Assembly: GCF_014207985.1 (NCBI RefSeq)
Contig: NZ_JACHMI010000001.1
Location: 2,835,001 to 2,899,000, forward strand
From: Nonomuraea rubra
GTDB taxonomy: Bacteria > Actinomycetota > Actinomycetes > Streptosporangiales > Streptosporangiaceae
DNA: 64,000 nucleotides
Direction: 5' to 3'
Shown here: positions 38,880 to 47,666 of the stretch, piece after piece
Layout: the number at the start of each line of letters is the position of its first letter
Numbering within the stretch: the stretch's first letter is position 1
Position numbers and translations under genes: made by a program
The notes under the pieces: generated by a model
Databases searched by the model: none
Seen by the model: only the letters and a program-made list of their open reading frames with translations
What the model was told of the DNA's origin: nothing

Positions 38880-40896
38880 CGTGGCGACGAAGACGCACTG
38901 CCCGTACTGCGCGCTGCAGTGCGGCATGGAGATCGGTCCCGGGCTGGCCATCAGCCCCAGGACCGACATCCCGGCCAACGCCTCGGGAGCGCTGTGCCAG
39001 AAGGGATGGACGGCGGGCGAGCTCCTCACCAACGGCGAGCGCCTGACCGCCCCCCTCCTGCACGGCGAGCCCGTGGACTGGGACGTCGCGCTCGACTACG
39101 TGGCGTACCGGTTGTCCGCCATCCGCGCCGAGCACGGCCCCGACGCCGTGGCCGTGTTCGGCGGGGGTGGGCTGACCAACGAGAAGGCGTACACGCTCGG
39201 CAAGTTCGCCCGGGTCGCCCTCGGCACCAGCCAGATCGACTACAACGGCCGCTTCTGCATGTCCTCGGCCGCCGCCGCCTCCATCAGGGCGTTCGGCCTG
39301 GACCGGGGCATGCCCTTCCCCATCACCGACCTGGACGACGCCGACGTCGTCATGATCGCCGGCGGCAACGTGGCCGAGACCATGCCGCCGTTCGTCCGCC
39401 ACCTGGACGGGTCGCGCCTGATCGTCATCGACCCGCGCCGCACCCAGACCGCCAAGCTGGCCTGGCTGCACCTGCAGCCCACCCCCGGCACCGACCTGGC
39501 CCTCGCGCTCGGCCTGCTGCACCTGGCCATCGCCGACGGCCTGGCCGACGAGGAGTACGTCGCCGCCCGCACCACCGGGTTCGACGAGGTCCGGACCTCG
39601 CTGTCGGCCTGGTGGCCCGAGCGGGTCGAGCGGGTCACCGGGGTGCCCGTCCACCACATGCGGCAGGCCGTCAGGGCCCTGGCGGCCGTGGACAAGGCGT
39701 ACATCCTGACCGGGCGCGGCGCCGAGCAGCACGCCAAGGGCACCGACACGGTCACCGCGTTCATCAACCTCGCCCTCGCGCTCGGCCTGCCCGGCAGGCA
39801 CGGCTCCGGGTACGGCTGCGTGACCGGGCAGGGCAACGGCCAGGGCGGCAGGGAGCACGGTCAGAAGGCCGACCAGCTCCCCGGTTACCGCAAGATCGAC
39901 GACCCGGCCGCCCGCGAGCACGTGGCGCGCGTCTGGGGCATCCCGGCCGAGGACATCCCGGGGCCCGGGCGGTCGGCGTACGAGCTGCTGGACGCCCTCG
40001 GCACTCCGGAAGGGCCCAAGGCGCTCATGCTGTTCGGTTCCAACCCGGTCATCTCCGCCCCCGCCGCCGAGCACGTCGCCGAGCGCATCGGCGCCCTCGA
40101 CCTGCTCGTGGTCTGCGACTTCGTCATGTCGGAGACCGCCGCCCTGGCCGACGTGGTCTTCCCCGTCACCCAGTGGGCCGAGGAGAGCGGCACCATGACG
40201 AACCTCGAAGGCCGCGTCCTGCTCCGCCGCAGGGCCGCCACGCCGCCCGAGGGCGTCAGGAGCGACCTCGACGTCCTGGCCGCCCTGGCCCGGCGCCTCG
40301 GCCACACCTTCGAGACCAAGCCGGCCAGGGTCTTCGACGAGCTGCGCCGCGCCAGCGCCGGCGGCCCCGCCGACTACTCCGGCATCACCTACGAGCGCAT
40401 CGCCGGCGAGACCGGCGTCTTCTGGCCCTGCCCTTCCCCCGAGCACCCGGGCACCCCGCGCCCGTTCCTCGACCGGTTCGCCCACCCCGACGGCCGGGCC
40501 AGGTTCGTGCCCGTCCAGCACCGGCCGGCCGCCGAGGAGCCCGACGAGGACTACCCCCTCTACCTGAGCACCGGCCGGGTGCTCGCCCACTACCAGAGCG
40601 GCGCCCAGACCCGCAGGATCGCGCCGCTCGTCCAGGCCGCCCCCGAGCCGTACGTCGAGCTGCACCCGGACCTGGCCGAGCAGCTCGACATCAGCGCCGG
40701 GGACGTCGTGCGCGTCAGCAGCAGGAGAGGCGAGGCCAAGGCCGCCGCCAGGATCAGCGACGCCATCAGGCGCGACACCGTGTTCATGCCCTTCCACTGG
40801 GAGGGCGCCAACCGGCTCACCAACCCGGCACTCGACCCGACGTCGAGGATGCCGGAGTTCAAGGTCTGCGCTGTCAGGGTGGAGAGGGACTCATGA
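38866..40896 (+). CDS. nasA: assimilatory nitrate reductase, catalytic subunit
   Basis: A ~676-residue molybdopterin oxidoreductase that reduces nitrate to nitrite in the cytoplasm. The N-terminal [4Fe-4S] ligands are in HCPYCALQCGM with the fourth Cys in ALCQKGW. The Mo-coordinating Cys is in NGRFCMSSAA. Conserved GSGYGCVTGQGNGQGGREHG and the C-terminal LSTGRVLAHYQSG cofactor-binding part complete it. No Tat signal is present, as expected for an assimilatory enzyme. ATG 38866 overlaps the narK end; GTG 38881 just after narK is an equally possible start. It overlaps the next gene by 4 bp. Confidence 0.92.
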   Translation: MPGSDVATKTHCPYCALQCGMEIGPGLAISPRTDIPANASGALCQKGWTAGELLTNGERLTAPLLHGEPVDWDVALDYVAYRLSAIRAEHGPDAVAVFGGGGLTNEKAYTLGKFARVALGTSQIDYNGRFCMSSAAAASIRAFGLDRGMPFPITDLDDADVVMIAGGNVAETMPPFVRHLDGSRLIVIDPRRTQTAKLAWLHLQPTPGTDLALALGLLHLAIADGLADEEYVAARTTGFDEVRTSLSAWWPERVERVTGVPVHHMRQAVRALAAVDKAYILTGRGAEQHAKGTDTVTAFINLALALGLPGRHGSGYGCVTGQGNGQGGREHGQKADQLPGYRKIDDPAAREHVARVWGIPAEDIPGPGRSAYELLDALGTPEGPKALMLFGSNPVISAPAAEHVAERIGALDLLVVCDFVMSETAALADVVFPVTQWAEESGTMTNLEGRVLLRRRAATPPEGVRSDLDVLAALARRLGHTFETKPARVFDELRRASAGGPADYSGITYERIAGETGVFWPCPSPEHPGTPRPFLDRFAHPDGRARFVPVQHRPAAEEPDEDYPLYLSTGRVLAHYQSGAQTRRIAPLVQAAPEPYVELHPDLAEQLDISAGDVVRVSSRRGEAKAAARISDAIRRDTVFMPFHWEGANRLTNPALDPTSRMPEFKVCAVRVERDS

Positions 40897-42287
40897 GGCT
40901 CGTCGTCGTGGGCAACGGGATGGCCGGGTCGCGGCTCGTCAGCGAGGTGCGTACCCGCGACCCGCACATGAAGATCACCGTTTTCGGCGCGGAGACGCGC
41001 CACCCCTACAACCGGGTGCTGCTGTCGAACGTGCTGGCCGGCAGCTCCCGCCCCGAGCAGGTACGGCTGCTCGACCCCGCCTGGTACGCCTCGCACCACG
41101 TGGAGGCCGCCTTCGGCGACGCCGTCGCGCACCTCGACAGGGACACCAGGCACGTCGTCACCGAGAGCGGCCGGCGCGAGCCGTACGACCTGCTGGTGCT
41201 GGCCACCGGCAGCGACGCCATCGTGCCGCCGATCCCGGGCGTCGAGCGGGCCGTCCCGTTCCGCACCCTCGACGACTGCGAGCGCATCATCGAGGCGGCC
41301 ACCAGCGCCCGCAAGGCCGTGGTCATCGGCGGCGGCCTGCTCGGCATCGAGGCCGCCCGCGGCCTGGCCGGGCGCGGCCTCCCGGTCACCCTGCTGCACC
41401 TGGCGGGCCACCTCATGGAGCGCCAGCTCGACGTGGAGGCCGGTGAGGTGCTCGGCGAGACCCTGAACGGGCTCGGCGTCGAGATCCGCACCGGCGTGTC
41501 CGCCTCCGGCGTCGAGGAGAACGGCGTCCGCCTCGACGCCGGCGAGCTCGTCGAGGCCGACCTCGTCGTCCTGGCGTGCGGCGTCCGCCCCGTGACCGGC
41601 CTGGCCGCCGAGGCGGGCCTGGAGGTACGGCGCGGCGTCGTCGTGGACGACGAGCTGCGCACCGACGACCCGTCCATCTTCGCCATCGGCGAGTGCGCCG
41701 AACACGACGGCACCGTCTACGGCCTGGTCGCCCCCGCCTGGGAGCAGGCCGCCGTGGCCGCCGACGTCATCACCGGCGGCAAGGCCCTCTACCGCGGCTC
41801 CCGCCTGGTCACCCGGCTCAAGGCCAAGAGCGTCGAGCTGGCCGCCATGGGCGAGACCCAGCTCGGCGAGGAGCACGCCGAGGTGGTGCGCTTCAGCCAC
41901 CGGGCCCGCGGCACCTACCGCAAGCTCGTCATCCAGGACGGCCGCCTGGTCGGCGCGATCCTGCTCGGCGAGAGCGACGCCGTCGGCACGCTCACCCAGC
42001 TCTTCGACCGCGGCGGGCCGGTGCCAGGCGACCGCGCCGGGCTGCTCTTCCCCGGGCTGGCCTCGGCCCCCGTGGCCGACAGCCCGACGCTGATGCCCGA
42101 CGCGGCCAAGGTCTGCCAGTGCAACAACGTGACCAAGGGCCAGATCAGGGCGTGCTGGGAGGCCGGGGCCAGGGACGTGGCCGCGGTGGCGAGCGCCACC
42201 AGGGCCACGACCGGCTGCGGCACCTGCCGCGACGCCGTGGAGGGCATCGTCGGCTGGCTTTGTGAGCAGGAAGGGGTTTCGGTATGA
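40893..42287 (+). CDS. FAD/NAD(P)H reductase with [2Fe-2S] tail, electron donor to nitrate reductase (NasB-like)
   Basis: A 464-residue flavoprotein. The FAD Rossmann motif is in VVVGNGMAGSRLVSEV and the NAD(P)H motif in AVVIGGGLLGIEAARGLAG. The C-terminal BFD-like [2Fe-2S] domain has Cys pairs CQCNNVTKG and GCGTCRDAVEG. It resembles the N-terminal half of NirB and the NasB electron-transfer subunit, so it probably supplies electrons to the nitrate reductase encoded just before. The ATG overlaps that gene as ATGA, and its own stop overlaps nirB likewise; the three are made together. Confidence 0.9.
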   Translation: MRLVVVGNGMAGSRLVSEVRTRDPHMKITVFGAETRHPYNRVLLSNVLAGSSRPEQVRLLDPAWYASHHVEAAFGDAVAHLDRDTRHVVTESGRREPYDLLVLATGSDAIVPPIPGVERAVPFRTLDDCERIIEAATSARKAVVIGGGLLGIEAARGLAGRGLPVTLLHLAGHLMERQLDVEAGEVLGETLNGLGVEIRTGVSASGVEENGVRLDAGELVEADLVVLACGVRPVTGLAAEAGLEVRRGVVVDDELRTDDPSIFAIGECAEHDGTVYGLVAPAWEQAAVAADVITGGKALYRGSRLVTRLKAKSVELAAMGETQLGEEHAEVVRFSHRARGTYRKLVIQDGRLVGAILLGESDAVGTLTQLFDRGGPVPGDRAGLLFPGLASAPVADSPTLMPDAAKVCQCNNVTKGQIRACWEAGARDVAAVASATRATTGCGTCRDAVEGIVGWLCEQEGVSV

Positions 42288-44713
42288 ACAGGATCGTCGT
42301 CGTTGGGTATGGTCCGACCGCTCACCGGCTCGTCGAGACCCTGGCGGGCAAGGGTTTCGGCGGCACCGTGACCGTGATCGGGGAGGAGCCGCGGCCGGCG
42401 TACGACCGGGTGCACCTGACCTCGTACCTGTCCGGCACCAGCGCGGAGGACCTCACCTACGAGGTGCCCGCCGGGGTCGTGACCAGGCTGAACACCCGCG
42501 TCACCGGCATCGACAGGCAGGCCGGGCAGGTCACGCTGGCCGACGGCGGCGTCGAGCCGTACGACGTGCTCGTGCTGGCCACCGGCTCCGCGCCGTTCGT
42601 GCCGCCCGTGCCCGGCGCCGAGCACGCCTACGTCTACCGCACGATCGAGGACCTCGACGCGATCAGGACGGCCGCCAAGGACGCCGTGGAGGGCGTCGTG
42701 GTCGGCGGCGGCCTGCTCGGGCTGGAGGCCGCGGACGCGCTGCGGGCGCTCGGGCTCAAGGCGCACATCGTCGAGATGAGCCCCTGGCTGATGCCGCGCC
42801 AGGTGGACGAGGGCGGCGGCTCGGTGCTGAAGTCGCACATCGAGGGGCTCGGGCTGAGCGTGCACGCCGGAGCGGGCGTGCAGGAGATCGTCACCGACGC
42901 CGCCGGCCAGGTGACCGGGCTGCTCAAGCCGGACGGGACCCTGGTGGACGCGCAGGTCGTGGTGTTCTCGGCGGGCATCAGGCCCCGTGACGAGCTGGCC
43001 AGGTCGGCCGGGCTGGAGGTCGGTCCGCGGGGCGGCATCGTGGTCGACTCCGGGATGCTCACCTCCGACCCCTCCATCTACGCGGTCGGCGAGTGCGCGC
43101 TGGCGGGCGGCATGGTGTACGGGCTGGTCGGGCCGTGCAACACGATGGCCGAGGTGGCGGCCGACCGGATCATGGGCGGGGCCTCGGCGTTCGAGGGCGC
43201 CGACATGTCCACGAAGCTCAAGCTGCTGGGCGTCGAGGTGGCGCAGTTCGGGGCCATGGACGGGGCGCTGGACGTCACCTACATGGACCCGGTCGCCGGC
43301 GTCTACAAGAAGCTGTTCATCAGCGACGACGCGCAGACGCTGCTCGGGGGCATCTGCGTGGGCGACGCCTCGCCGTACACGTCGCTGCGGCCGTTCGTGG
43401 GCAAGTCGCTGCCCGCCTCGCCGTCCGACCTGCTGTTCAGCGGGGCGGGGGCGCAGCTCGACCTGCCGGACGAGGCGCAGGTGTGCTCGTGCAACAACGT
43501 GTGCGCGGGCGACATCCGCACGGCCATCGCCGACAAGGGCGTGACCGACGTGCCGGGGCTGAAGGCGTGCACGCGGGCCGGCACGACCTGCGGGAGCTGC
43601 GTGCCGATGCTCAAGCAGCTGCTGGAGAAGTCGGGCGTCGAGGTGAGCAAGGCGCTGTGCGAGCACTTCACGTACTCGCGGGCCGAGCTGTTCGACATCG
43701 TACGGGTGCGCGGCATCACGACGTTCTCCGAGCTCATCACCCAGCACGGGCAGGGCAGGGGCTGCGACATCTGCAAGCCGGCCGTGGCCTCGATCCTGGC
43801 CTCGCTGCACAACGGGCACGTCCTGGAGGGCGAGCGCGCCACGCTGCAGGACACGAACGACGCCTTCCTCGCCAACATCCAGAAGAACGGCACGTACTCG
43901 GTCGTGCCGCGCATCCCCGGCGGCGAGATCACGCCCGACAAGCTGATCGTCATCGGCGAGGTGGCCCGCGACTTCGGCCTCTACACCAAGATCACCGGCG
44001 GCCAGCGCATCGACCTGTTCGGGGCCCGGGTCGATCAGCTCCCGGAGATCTGGCGGCGGCTGGTGGACGCCGGGTTCGAGTCGGGTCACGCGTACGGCAA
44101 GGCGCTGCGCACGGTCAAGTCGTGCGTGGGCTCGACCTGGTGCCGCTACGGCGTGCAGGACTCGGTGGGCATGGCCATCGCGCTGGAGCTGCGCTACCGG
44201 GGCCTGCGCTCGCCGCACAAGCTCAAGTCCGCCGTCTCCGGCTGCGCCCGCGAGTGCGCCGAGGCCCGCTCGAAGGACTTCGGCATCATCGCCACCGAGC
44301 AGGGCTGGAACCTGTACGTCGGCGGCAACGGCGGCTTCAAGCCCCGCCACGCCGACCTGCTGGCCAACGACCTGACCACCGACGAGCTGATCAGGACCAT
44401 CGACCGGTTCCTGATGTTCTACATCCGCACCGCGGACAGGCTGCAACGCACGTCCACCTGGATCGAGTCCCTGGACGGCGGGCTCGACTACCTCCGTGAG
44501 GTGATCATGGAAGATTCCCTGGGCATCTGCGCCGACCTGGACACGCAGATGGAGCGCCACGTCGCCACGTACGCCGACGAGTGGGCCGCCACGCTGGACG
44601 ACCCGGAGAAGCTGGGCCGGTTCGTGAGCTTCGTCAACGCCCCCGGCGTGCCCGACCCGTCGATCGTGTTCGCCAGCGAGCGCGGCCAGATCAAGCCGGT
44701 GATGGCCCAGTGA
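42284..44713 (+). CDS. nirB: assimilatory nitrite reductase, large subunit
   Basis: An 809-residue NAD(P)H-dependent siroheme enzyme that reduces nitrite to ammonium with six electrons. Order: FAD/NAD(P)H part (~1-400, VVVGYGPTAHRL and GVVVGGGLLGLEA), BFD-like [2Fe-2S] (CSCNNVCAG and CGSCVPMLK), a second helical segment with CDICKP, the sulfite/nitrite-reductase ferredoxin-like half, and the siroheme/[4Fe-4S] site (SCVGSTWCRYG and SGCARECAEA). Length is normal. Coupled by overlaps to the genes on both sides. Confidence 0.95.
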   Translation: MNRIVVVGYGPTAHRLVETLAGKGFGGTVTVIGEEPRPAYDRVHLTSYLSGTSAEDLTYEVPAGVVTRLNTRVTGIDRQAGQVTLADGGVEPYDVLVLATGSAPFVPPVPGAEHAYVYRTIEDLDAIRTAAKDAVEGVVVGGGLLGLEAADALRALGLKAHIVEMSPWLMPRQVDEGGGSVLKSHIEGLGLSVHAGAGVQEIVTDAAGQVTGLLKPDGTLVDAQVVVFSAGIRPRDELARSAGLEVGPRGGIVVDSGMLTSDPSIYAVGECALAGGMVYGLVGPCNTMAEVAADRIMGGASAFEGADMSTKLKLLGVEVAQFGAMDGALDVTYMDPVAGVYKKLFISDDAQTLLGGICVGDASPYTSLRPFVGKSLPASPSDLLFSGAGAQLDLPDEAQVCSCNNVCAGDIRTAIADKGVTDVPGLKACTRAGTTCGSCVPMLKQLLEKSGVEVSKALCEHFTYSRAELFDIVRVRGITTFSELITQHGQGRGCDICKPAVASILASLHNGHVLEGERATLQDTNDAFLANIQKNGTYSVVPRIPGGEITPDKLIVIGEVARDFGLYTKITGGQRIDLFGARVDQLPEIWRRLVDAGFESGHAYGKALRTVKSCVGSTWCRYGVQDSVGMAIALELRYRGLRSPHKLKSAVSGCARECAEARSKDFGIIATEQGWNLYVGGNGGFKPRHADLLANDLTTDELIRTIDRFLMFYIRTADRLQRTSTWIESLDGGLDYLREVIMEDSLGICADLDTQMERHVATYADEWAATLDDPEKLGRFVSFVNAPGVPDPSIVFASERGQIKPVMAQ

Positions 44714-45057
44714 ACTGGACGACGATCTGCGCCTACGAGGCGCTGCTGCCGGAACGCGGCGTCTGCGCCCTGGTCGAGGGCACGCAGGTGGCCATCTTCC
44801 GCGCCTACGACGGCGAGCTGTACGCGCTGGGCAACCTCGACCCGTTCAGCGGGGCGTACGTGCTCTCGCGCGGCATCGTCGGCACCAGGAAGGGCGAGCC
44901 GACCGTGGCCTCGCCGCTGCACAAGCAGGTGTTCTCGCTGGTGACCGGGCGCTGCCTGGACGACGAGGCGGTGTCGGTGCCCGTCTACAGCGTGCGGGTG
45001 GGCGACGGCGGGCGCGTGGAGGTCAGCCTCGAACAGCGGGTGGAGGTCGGCGTCTAG
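44710..45057 (+). CDS. nirD: nitrite reductase, small subunit
   Basis: A 115-residue Rieske-fold protein with the NirD pattern LYALGNLDPFSGAYVLSRG. The iron-sulfur Cys/His ligands of true Rieske proteins are absent, as is usual for NirD, so it serves as a structural partner of NirB. The GTG at 44710 overlaps the nirB stop (GTGA); the longer frame from 44581 lies inside nirB. It is last in the operon; a strong terminator follows 15 bp later. Confidence 0.93.
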   Translation: MNWTTICAYEALLPERGVCALVEGTQVAIFRAYDGELYALGNLDPFSGAYVLSRGIVGTRKGEPTVASPLHKQVFSLVTGRCLDDEAVSVPVYSVRVGDGGRVEVSLEQRVEVGV

Positions 45058-45072
45058 CGGGGACTCCGGGTC

Positions 45073-45111
45073 AAGCCCAGGCCGTCGGCTCGCACGACGG
45101 TCTGGGCTTTT
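45073..45111 (+). terminator. strong intrinsic terminator of the nitrate operon
   Basis: A ~14-bp stem, AGCCCAGGCCGTCG with CGACGGTCTGGGCT (one G-T pair), loop GCTCGCA, followed by TTTT. This is the clearest classical rho-independent terminator in the window. Confidence 0.85.
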
Positions 45112-45165
45112 CCGGCATTGGTGCTGTCGTTCGTGGGGAGTGGCTGCGCCGGGGCGGGTCGCAGG

Positions 45166-45405
45166 CTAGGCTCTGGTCTCCACGGCGCTCACTTCGGCCG
45201 GGGGGTAGACGTGCGCTCCGCGGTGGGCCGCCGGTAACACGCAGCGCCGATCGGAGTCGACGCTTTCGCAGCGTTCGGCGTCCTCGCGCTGGGGGAGTGG
45301 TTCGGGGTTCGCACGGGTTCGCGGCACTGGATGGACGCTATCGGCGCCGCCGTACGCGCTGGTATCGGCGGGGCAACGATCACGGCTCTGACCGGTCTCG
45401 CCCAT
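45166..45405 (-). CDS. small Cys/His protein, unknown
   Basis: A 79-residue frame. The C-terminal half RCESVDSDRRCVLPAAHRGA followed by HVYPP looks like the C-x-n-C-x3-H motif of small actinomycete proteins (CVLPxGHxGxH) that may bind zinc. The N-terminal half is low-quality text, so the true start may be further in. No ribosome binding site stands out. Confidence 0.4.
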   Translation of the reverse strand: MGETGQSRDRCPADTSAYGGADSVHPVPRTRANPEPLPQREDAERCESVDSDRRCVLPAAHRGAHVYPPAEVSAVETRA

Positions 45406-45510
45406 TCCTGTGAACCGTTACCGTGAGTAATACCCGGACCAGGTAAAGGGGTCGTGCGGAGTGCCTAAACCGCGCATTCGCCGCCGACCCGCGGGGGCAT
45501 CAAAGCGGCC

Positions 45511-46068
45511 ATGAGCAAGATTTCTCAGCGCAGGGCGCTCCTGCTGGCGGCGATCGTGCCCGCCCTCCTCGTCGCGGGCTGCTCCGCGGGGAACAACACC
45601 CAGGCGATGAAGGGCGCGGCCAGCCCTGGCACGCCCACCGACATGGACTCCATCTCGCCGGAGGAGACCGAGGCCTCCCCCGACGCCACGGACACGGCCT
45701 CCCCGACGGACACCGCGGGCGGCGGCCAGCCGCAGTCGGCCGTCCAGGGCTTCTTCAGCGCACTCAAGTCCGGCAACGCCGACCAGGTCGCCAACGCCTT
45801 CTCCGACGACGCGGTGGCCGCCGTGAACGGGCAGCCCACGGCGGAGGGCTCGCAGGCGATCCGTACGCTGTTCCAGAAGCAGCTCCAGGGCAACGGCATG
45901 AAGCAGGCCACGCACACGATCGACGAGTCGCGCACGGCGGGGGACACGGACGCGATCGTCCGCTCGACCAGCAAGCAGGGCAATGACAACTACCGTGAGC
46001 TGTTCGTGCTCACGAAGGACGGCGAGGAGTGGAAGATCTCGCAGTTCATGAACAACAAGGCGTCCTGA
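45511..46068 (+). CDS. lipoprotein with NTF2/SnoaL-like domain
   Basis: A 185-residue precursor. The signal peptide RRALLLAAIVPALLVAGC has lipobox LVAGC, followed by a Ser/Thr/Pro-rich flexible part (PEETEASPDATDTASPTD). The C-terminal ~105 residues, AVQGFFSALKSGNADQVANA to EEWKISQFMNNKAS, have the helix-sheet pattern of NTF2-like/DUF4878 domains. It is a surface-exposed ligand-binding or assembly domain; substrate unknown. It is a single gene ended by a hairpin. Confidence 0.82.
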   Translation: MSKISQRRALLLAAIVPALLVAGCSAGNNTQAMKGAASPGTPTDMDSISPEETEASPDATDTASPTDTAGGGQPQSAVQGFFSALKSGNADQVANAFSDDAVAAVNGQPTAEGSQAIRTLFQKQLQGNGMKQATHTIDESRTAGDTDAIVRSTSKQGNDNYRELFVLTKDGEEWKISQFMNNKAS

Positions 46069-46164
46069 ACGCGCGAGGGTCCTGAGCGGCCCGTGTAGGG
46101 GGCGGGGCTGGCGGCGGGTCGGGGGATCGGCCGCCACCTCCGCCATAGGACGCTTCAAGCGGCT

Positions 46165-46183
46165 CCGAGGCCGGAAACCTCGG
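46165..46183. terminator. hairpin between convergent genes
   Basis: CCGAGG and CCTCGG with a 7-base loop, ~100 bp past the lipoprotein stop and ~70 bp past the stop of the opposite small gene. No U-tract. Confidence 0.4.
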
Positions 46184-46255
46184 CCGTAACTAGCCGTATA
46201 TTGCGCGGTTAAGACGCCGCATATCCAGAAATAGGCATTTTGTGTGATATGTGGG

Positions 46256-46501
46256 CTAATTTGGGGTGGTGTCGCCGGGGATCCGGGGGCGGATGCGGCG
46301 CTGATCCACCAGGGCGAGGTACACCGCGAAGGCGCCCCGGGCCCACATCTCCGCCTGTTGCGCGGTCAGCCTGATCTCCTCGCCCTCGTGCGAGACGATC
46401 ATGTACCCGCCCAGCGGCATCCGCCGCCACGCGATCAATACGTTCTCGTAAACGAGCACGTCGAGCATCGCGGTCAGATATTCACGTCCGGCGGCGGACA
46501 C
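46256..46501 (-). CDS. small conserved-looking protein, unknown
   Basis: About 81 residues from GTG 46501 (VSAAGREYLTAMLDVLVYEN). AGGAGG lies 8 bp upstream, which decides this start over ATG 46549. Hydrophobic and helical parts are mixed (LIAWRRMPLGGYMIVSHEGE, LTAQQAEMWARGAFAVYLAL). There is no family, signal or membrane segment. Confidence 0.6.
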   Translation of the reverse strand: MSAAGREYLTAMLDVLVYENVLIAWRRMPLGGYMIVSHEGEEIRLTAQQAEMWARGAFAVYLALVDQRRIRPRIPGDTTPN

Positions 46502-46652
46502 GGCGCAAGCCTCCTCGCTCCTCGCCGAATTCTCGCCCTTGCCTCCCATTGTGCGCGCCGTTTCGGGAAATGTCGCAGACCCTTGCCGGGAGCGGACGGA
46601 TTCCGGAGAACCTTCGTCCGGCCGCCGGTGTATCTACACCGGAGGTGGTCCC

Positions 46653-47411
46653 ATGAGGAAGATCCTGGCCACGGTGATCGCGGTGGCGGCGCTGGTCGCC
46701 GGAGGGGCTCCGGCCGCGGCGGCCGGTGGGTGGGCGATGACGTTCCTGGATCCCGCGCCGGCCCGGTTCGAGAGCGGCACGTCGTACGCGCTGGGGTTCT
46801 GGGTGCTGCAGCACGGCACCCATCCGTTCGAGGGGAAGATGGACCCCGTCGGGCTGCGGCTCACCGGGGAGGACGGCACGCGCCTCGACTTCAAGGGGAC
46901 GGCGCTGCCGGAGGCCGCGCACTACCTGGCGTCCGTGGTGGTGCCGGACGGCGTGTGGAAGGTGGAGGGCGTCCAGGGGCCGTTCCAGCCGTACGAGGTG
47001 GGGACGCTCACCGTGCCGGGAGCACTGCGGATCAAGCCGGTGGAGCCCGGGCTGGCGGACGCGATCGCGCAGGGCGGGCACGACTACTGGGGCGACGTGC
47101 GACCGCCCGGGTTCGCGCCCGGCGACGGGACCGCAGCACCCGCGCCCGGCAGCGGGACCGCGGCGACCGCCGTACCCGGGTTCGGTGAAGGGACCGCGGC
47201 GACCGCTGCTGCCGGGTCCGGGGGCTCGGCCTCGCCATCAGCCCAGGTGGGCGGGTCGGGCGGGGTGCCCGCGTACATGCTGCTCCTGGCCGCCGCCGGT
47301 GGCGCGGTGGTGGCCTGGGCGGCGCTGGGGCTGCCGGTGGCGCGGCGGCGGCGCCGCAGGGAGGCGGAACCGGAACGCTCGCCGGAGGACACCATCGTGA
47401 TTTCTGGGTAG
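46653..47411 (+). CDS. membrane-anchored secreted protein, YtkA-like
   Basis: A 252-residue precursor. The signal peptide MRKILATVIAVAALVAGGAP ends in AAAA. A ~130-residue beta-rich domain follows (WAMTFLDPAPARFESGTSY, VLQHGTHPFEGKMDPVGLRL). Its HP..G..DPVGL pattern resembles YtkA/CopC-like sandwich domains. Then comes a repetitive Gly/Ala/Pro linker (units like GTAATA) and a C-terminal membrane anchor AYMLLLAAAGGAVVAWAALG with an RRRRRR stop-transfer. GGAGG precedes the ATG. It displays its domain outside the cell; metal binding is possible but no Met/His cluster is seen. Confidence 0.8.
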   Translation: MRKILATVIAVAALVAGGAPAAAAGGWAMTFLDPAPARFESGTSYALGFWVLQHGTHPFEGKMDPVGLRLTGEDGTRLDFKGTALPEAAHYLASVVVPDGVWKVEGVQGPFQPYEVGTLTVPGALRIKPVEPGLADAIAQGGHDYWGDVRPPGFAPGDGTAAPAPGSGTAATAVPGFGEGTAATAAAGSGGSASPSAQVGGSGGVPAYMLLLAAAGGAVVAWAALGLPVARRRRRREAEPERSPEDTIVISG

Positions 47412-47666
47412 GGGCGGGGGCAGACCGCCGGGGTGCGCTCCCGACGCCCTCTTTCCCGAGCGGCACGCGTCGGGGGCTCACCCCGGCTCCGCCACGTCGG
47501 CGGGGGAGGGGCGGGCGGCGCGGGGGCGCGCTGCTCGGCTGAGCCCAGGACCTGTGCGGCGACTGCCGGTTTGTCACGACGGGGACGCGGCTTCCTGGAT
47601 TGCCAGGACAGATAGTGAAATGTGCGGCAAGGTCGTGGGCATTGCCGATCTTCGCGAGGTTCACGC

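Noticed and set aside
38842..40797. 651-residue minus-strand frame opposite nitrate reductase
   Set aside because: Shadow frame with Gly/Val/Asp-biased composition and no motif.
41915..44560. 881-residue minus-strand frame opposite nirB
   Set aside because: Shadow; nirB cofactor motifs are complete on the plus strand.
44710..45057. Functional Rieske iron-sulfur protein
   Set aside because: The Cys/His cluster ligands are missing, as is usual for NirD.
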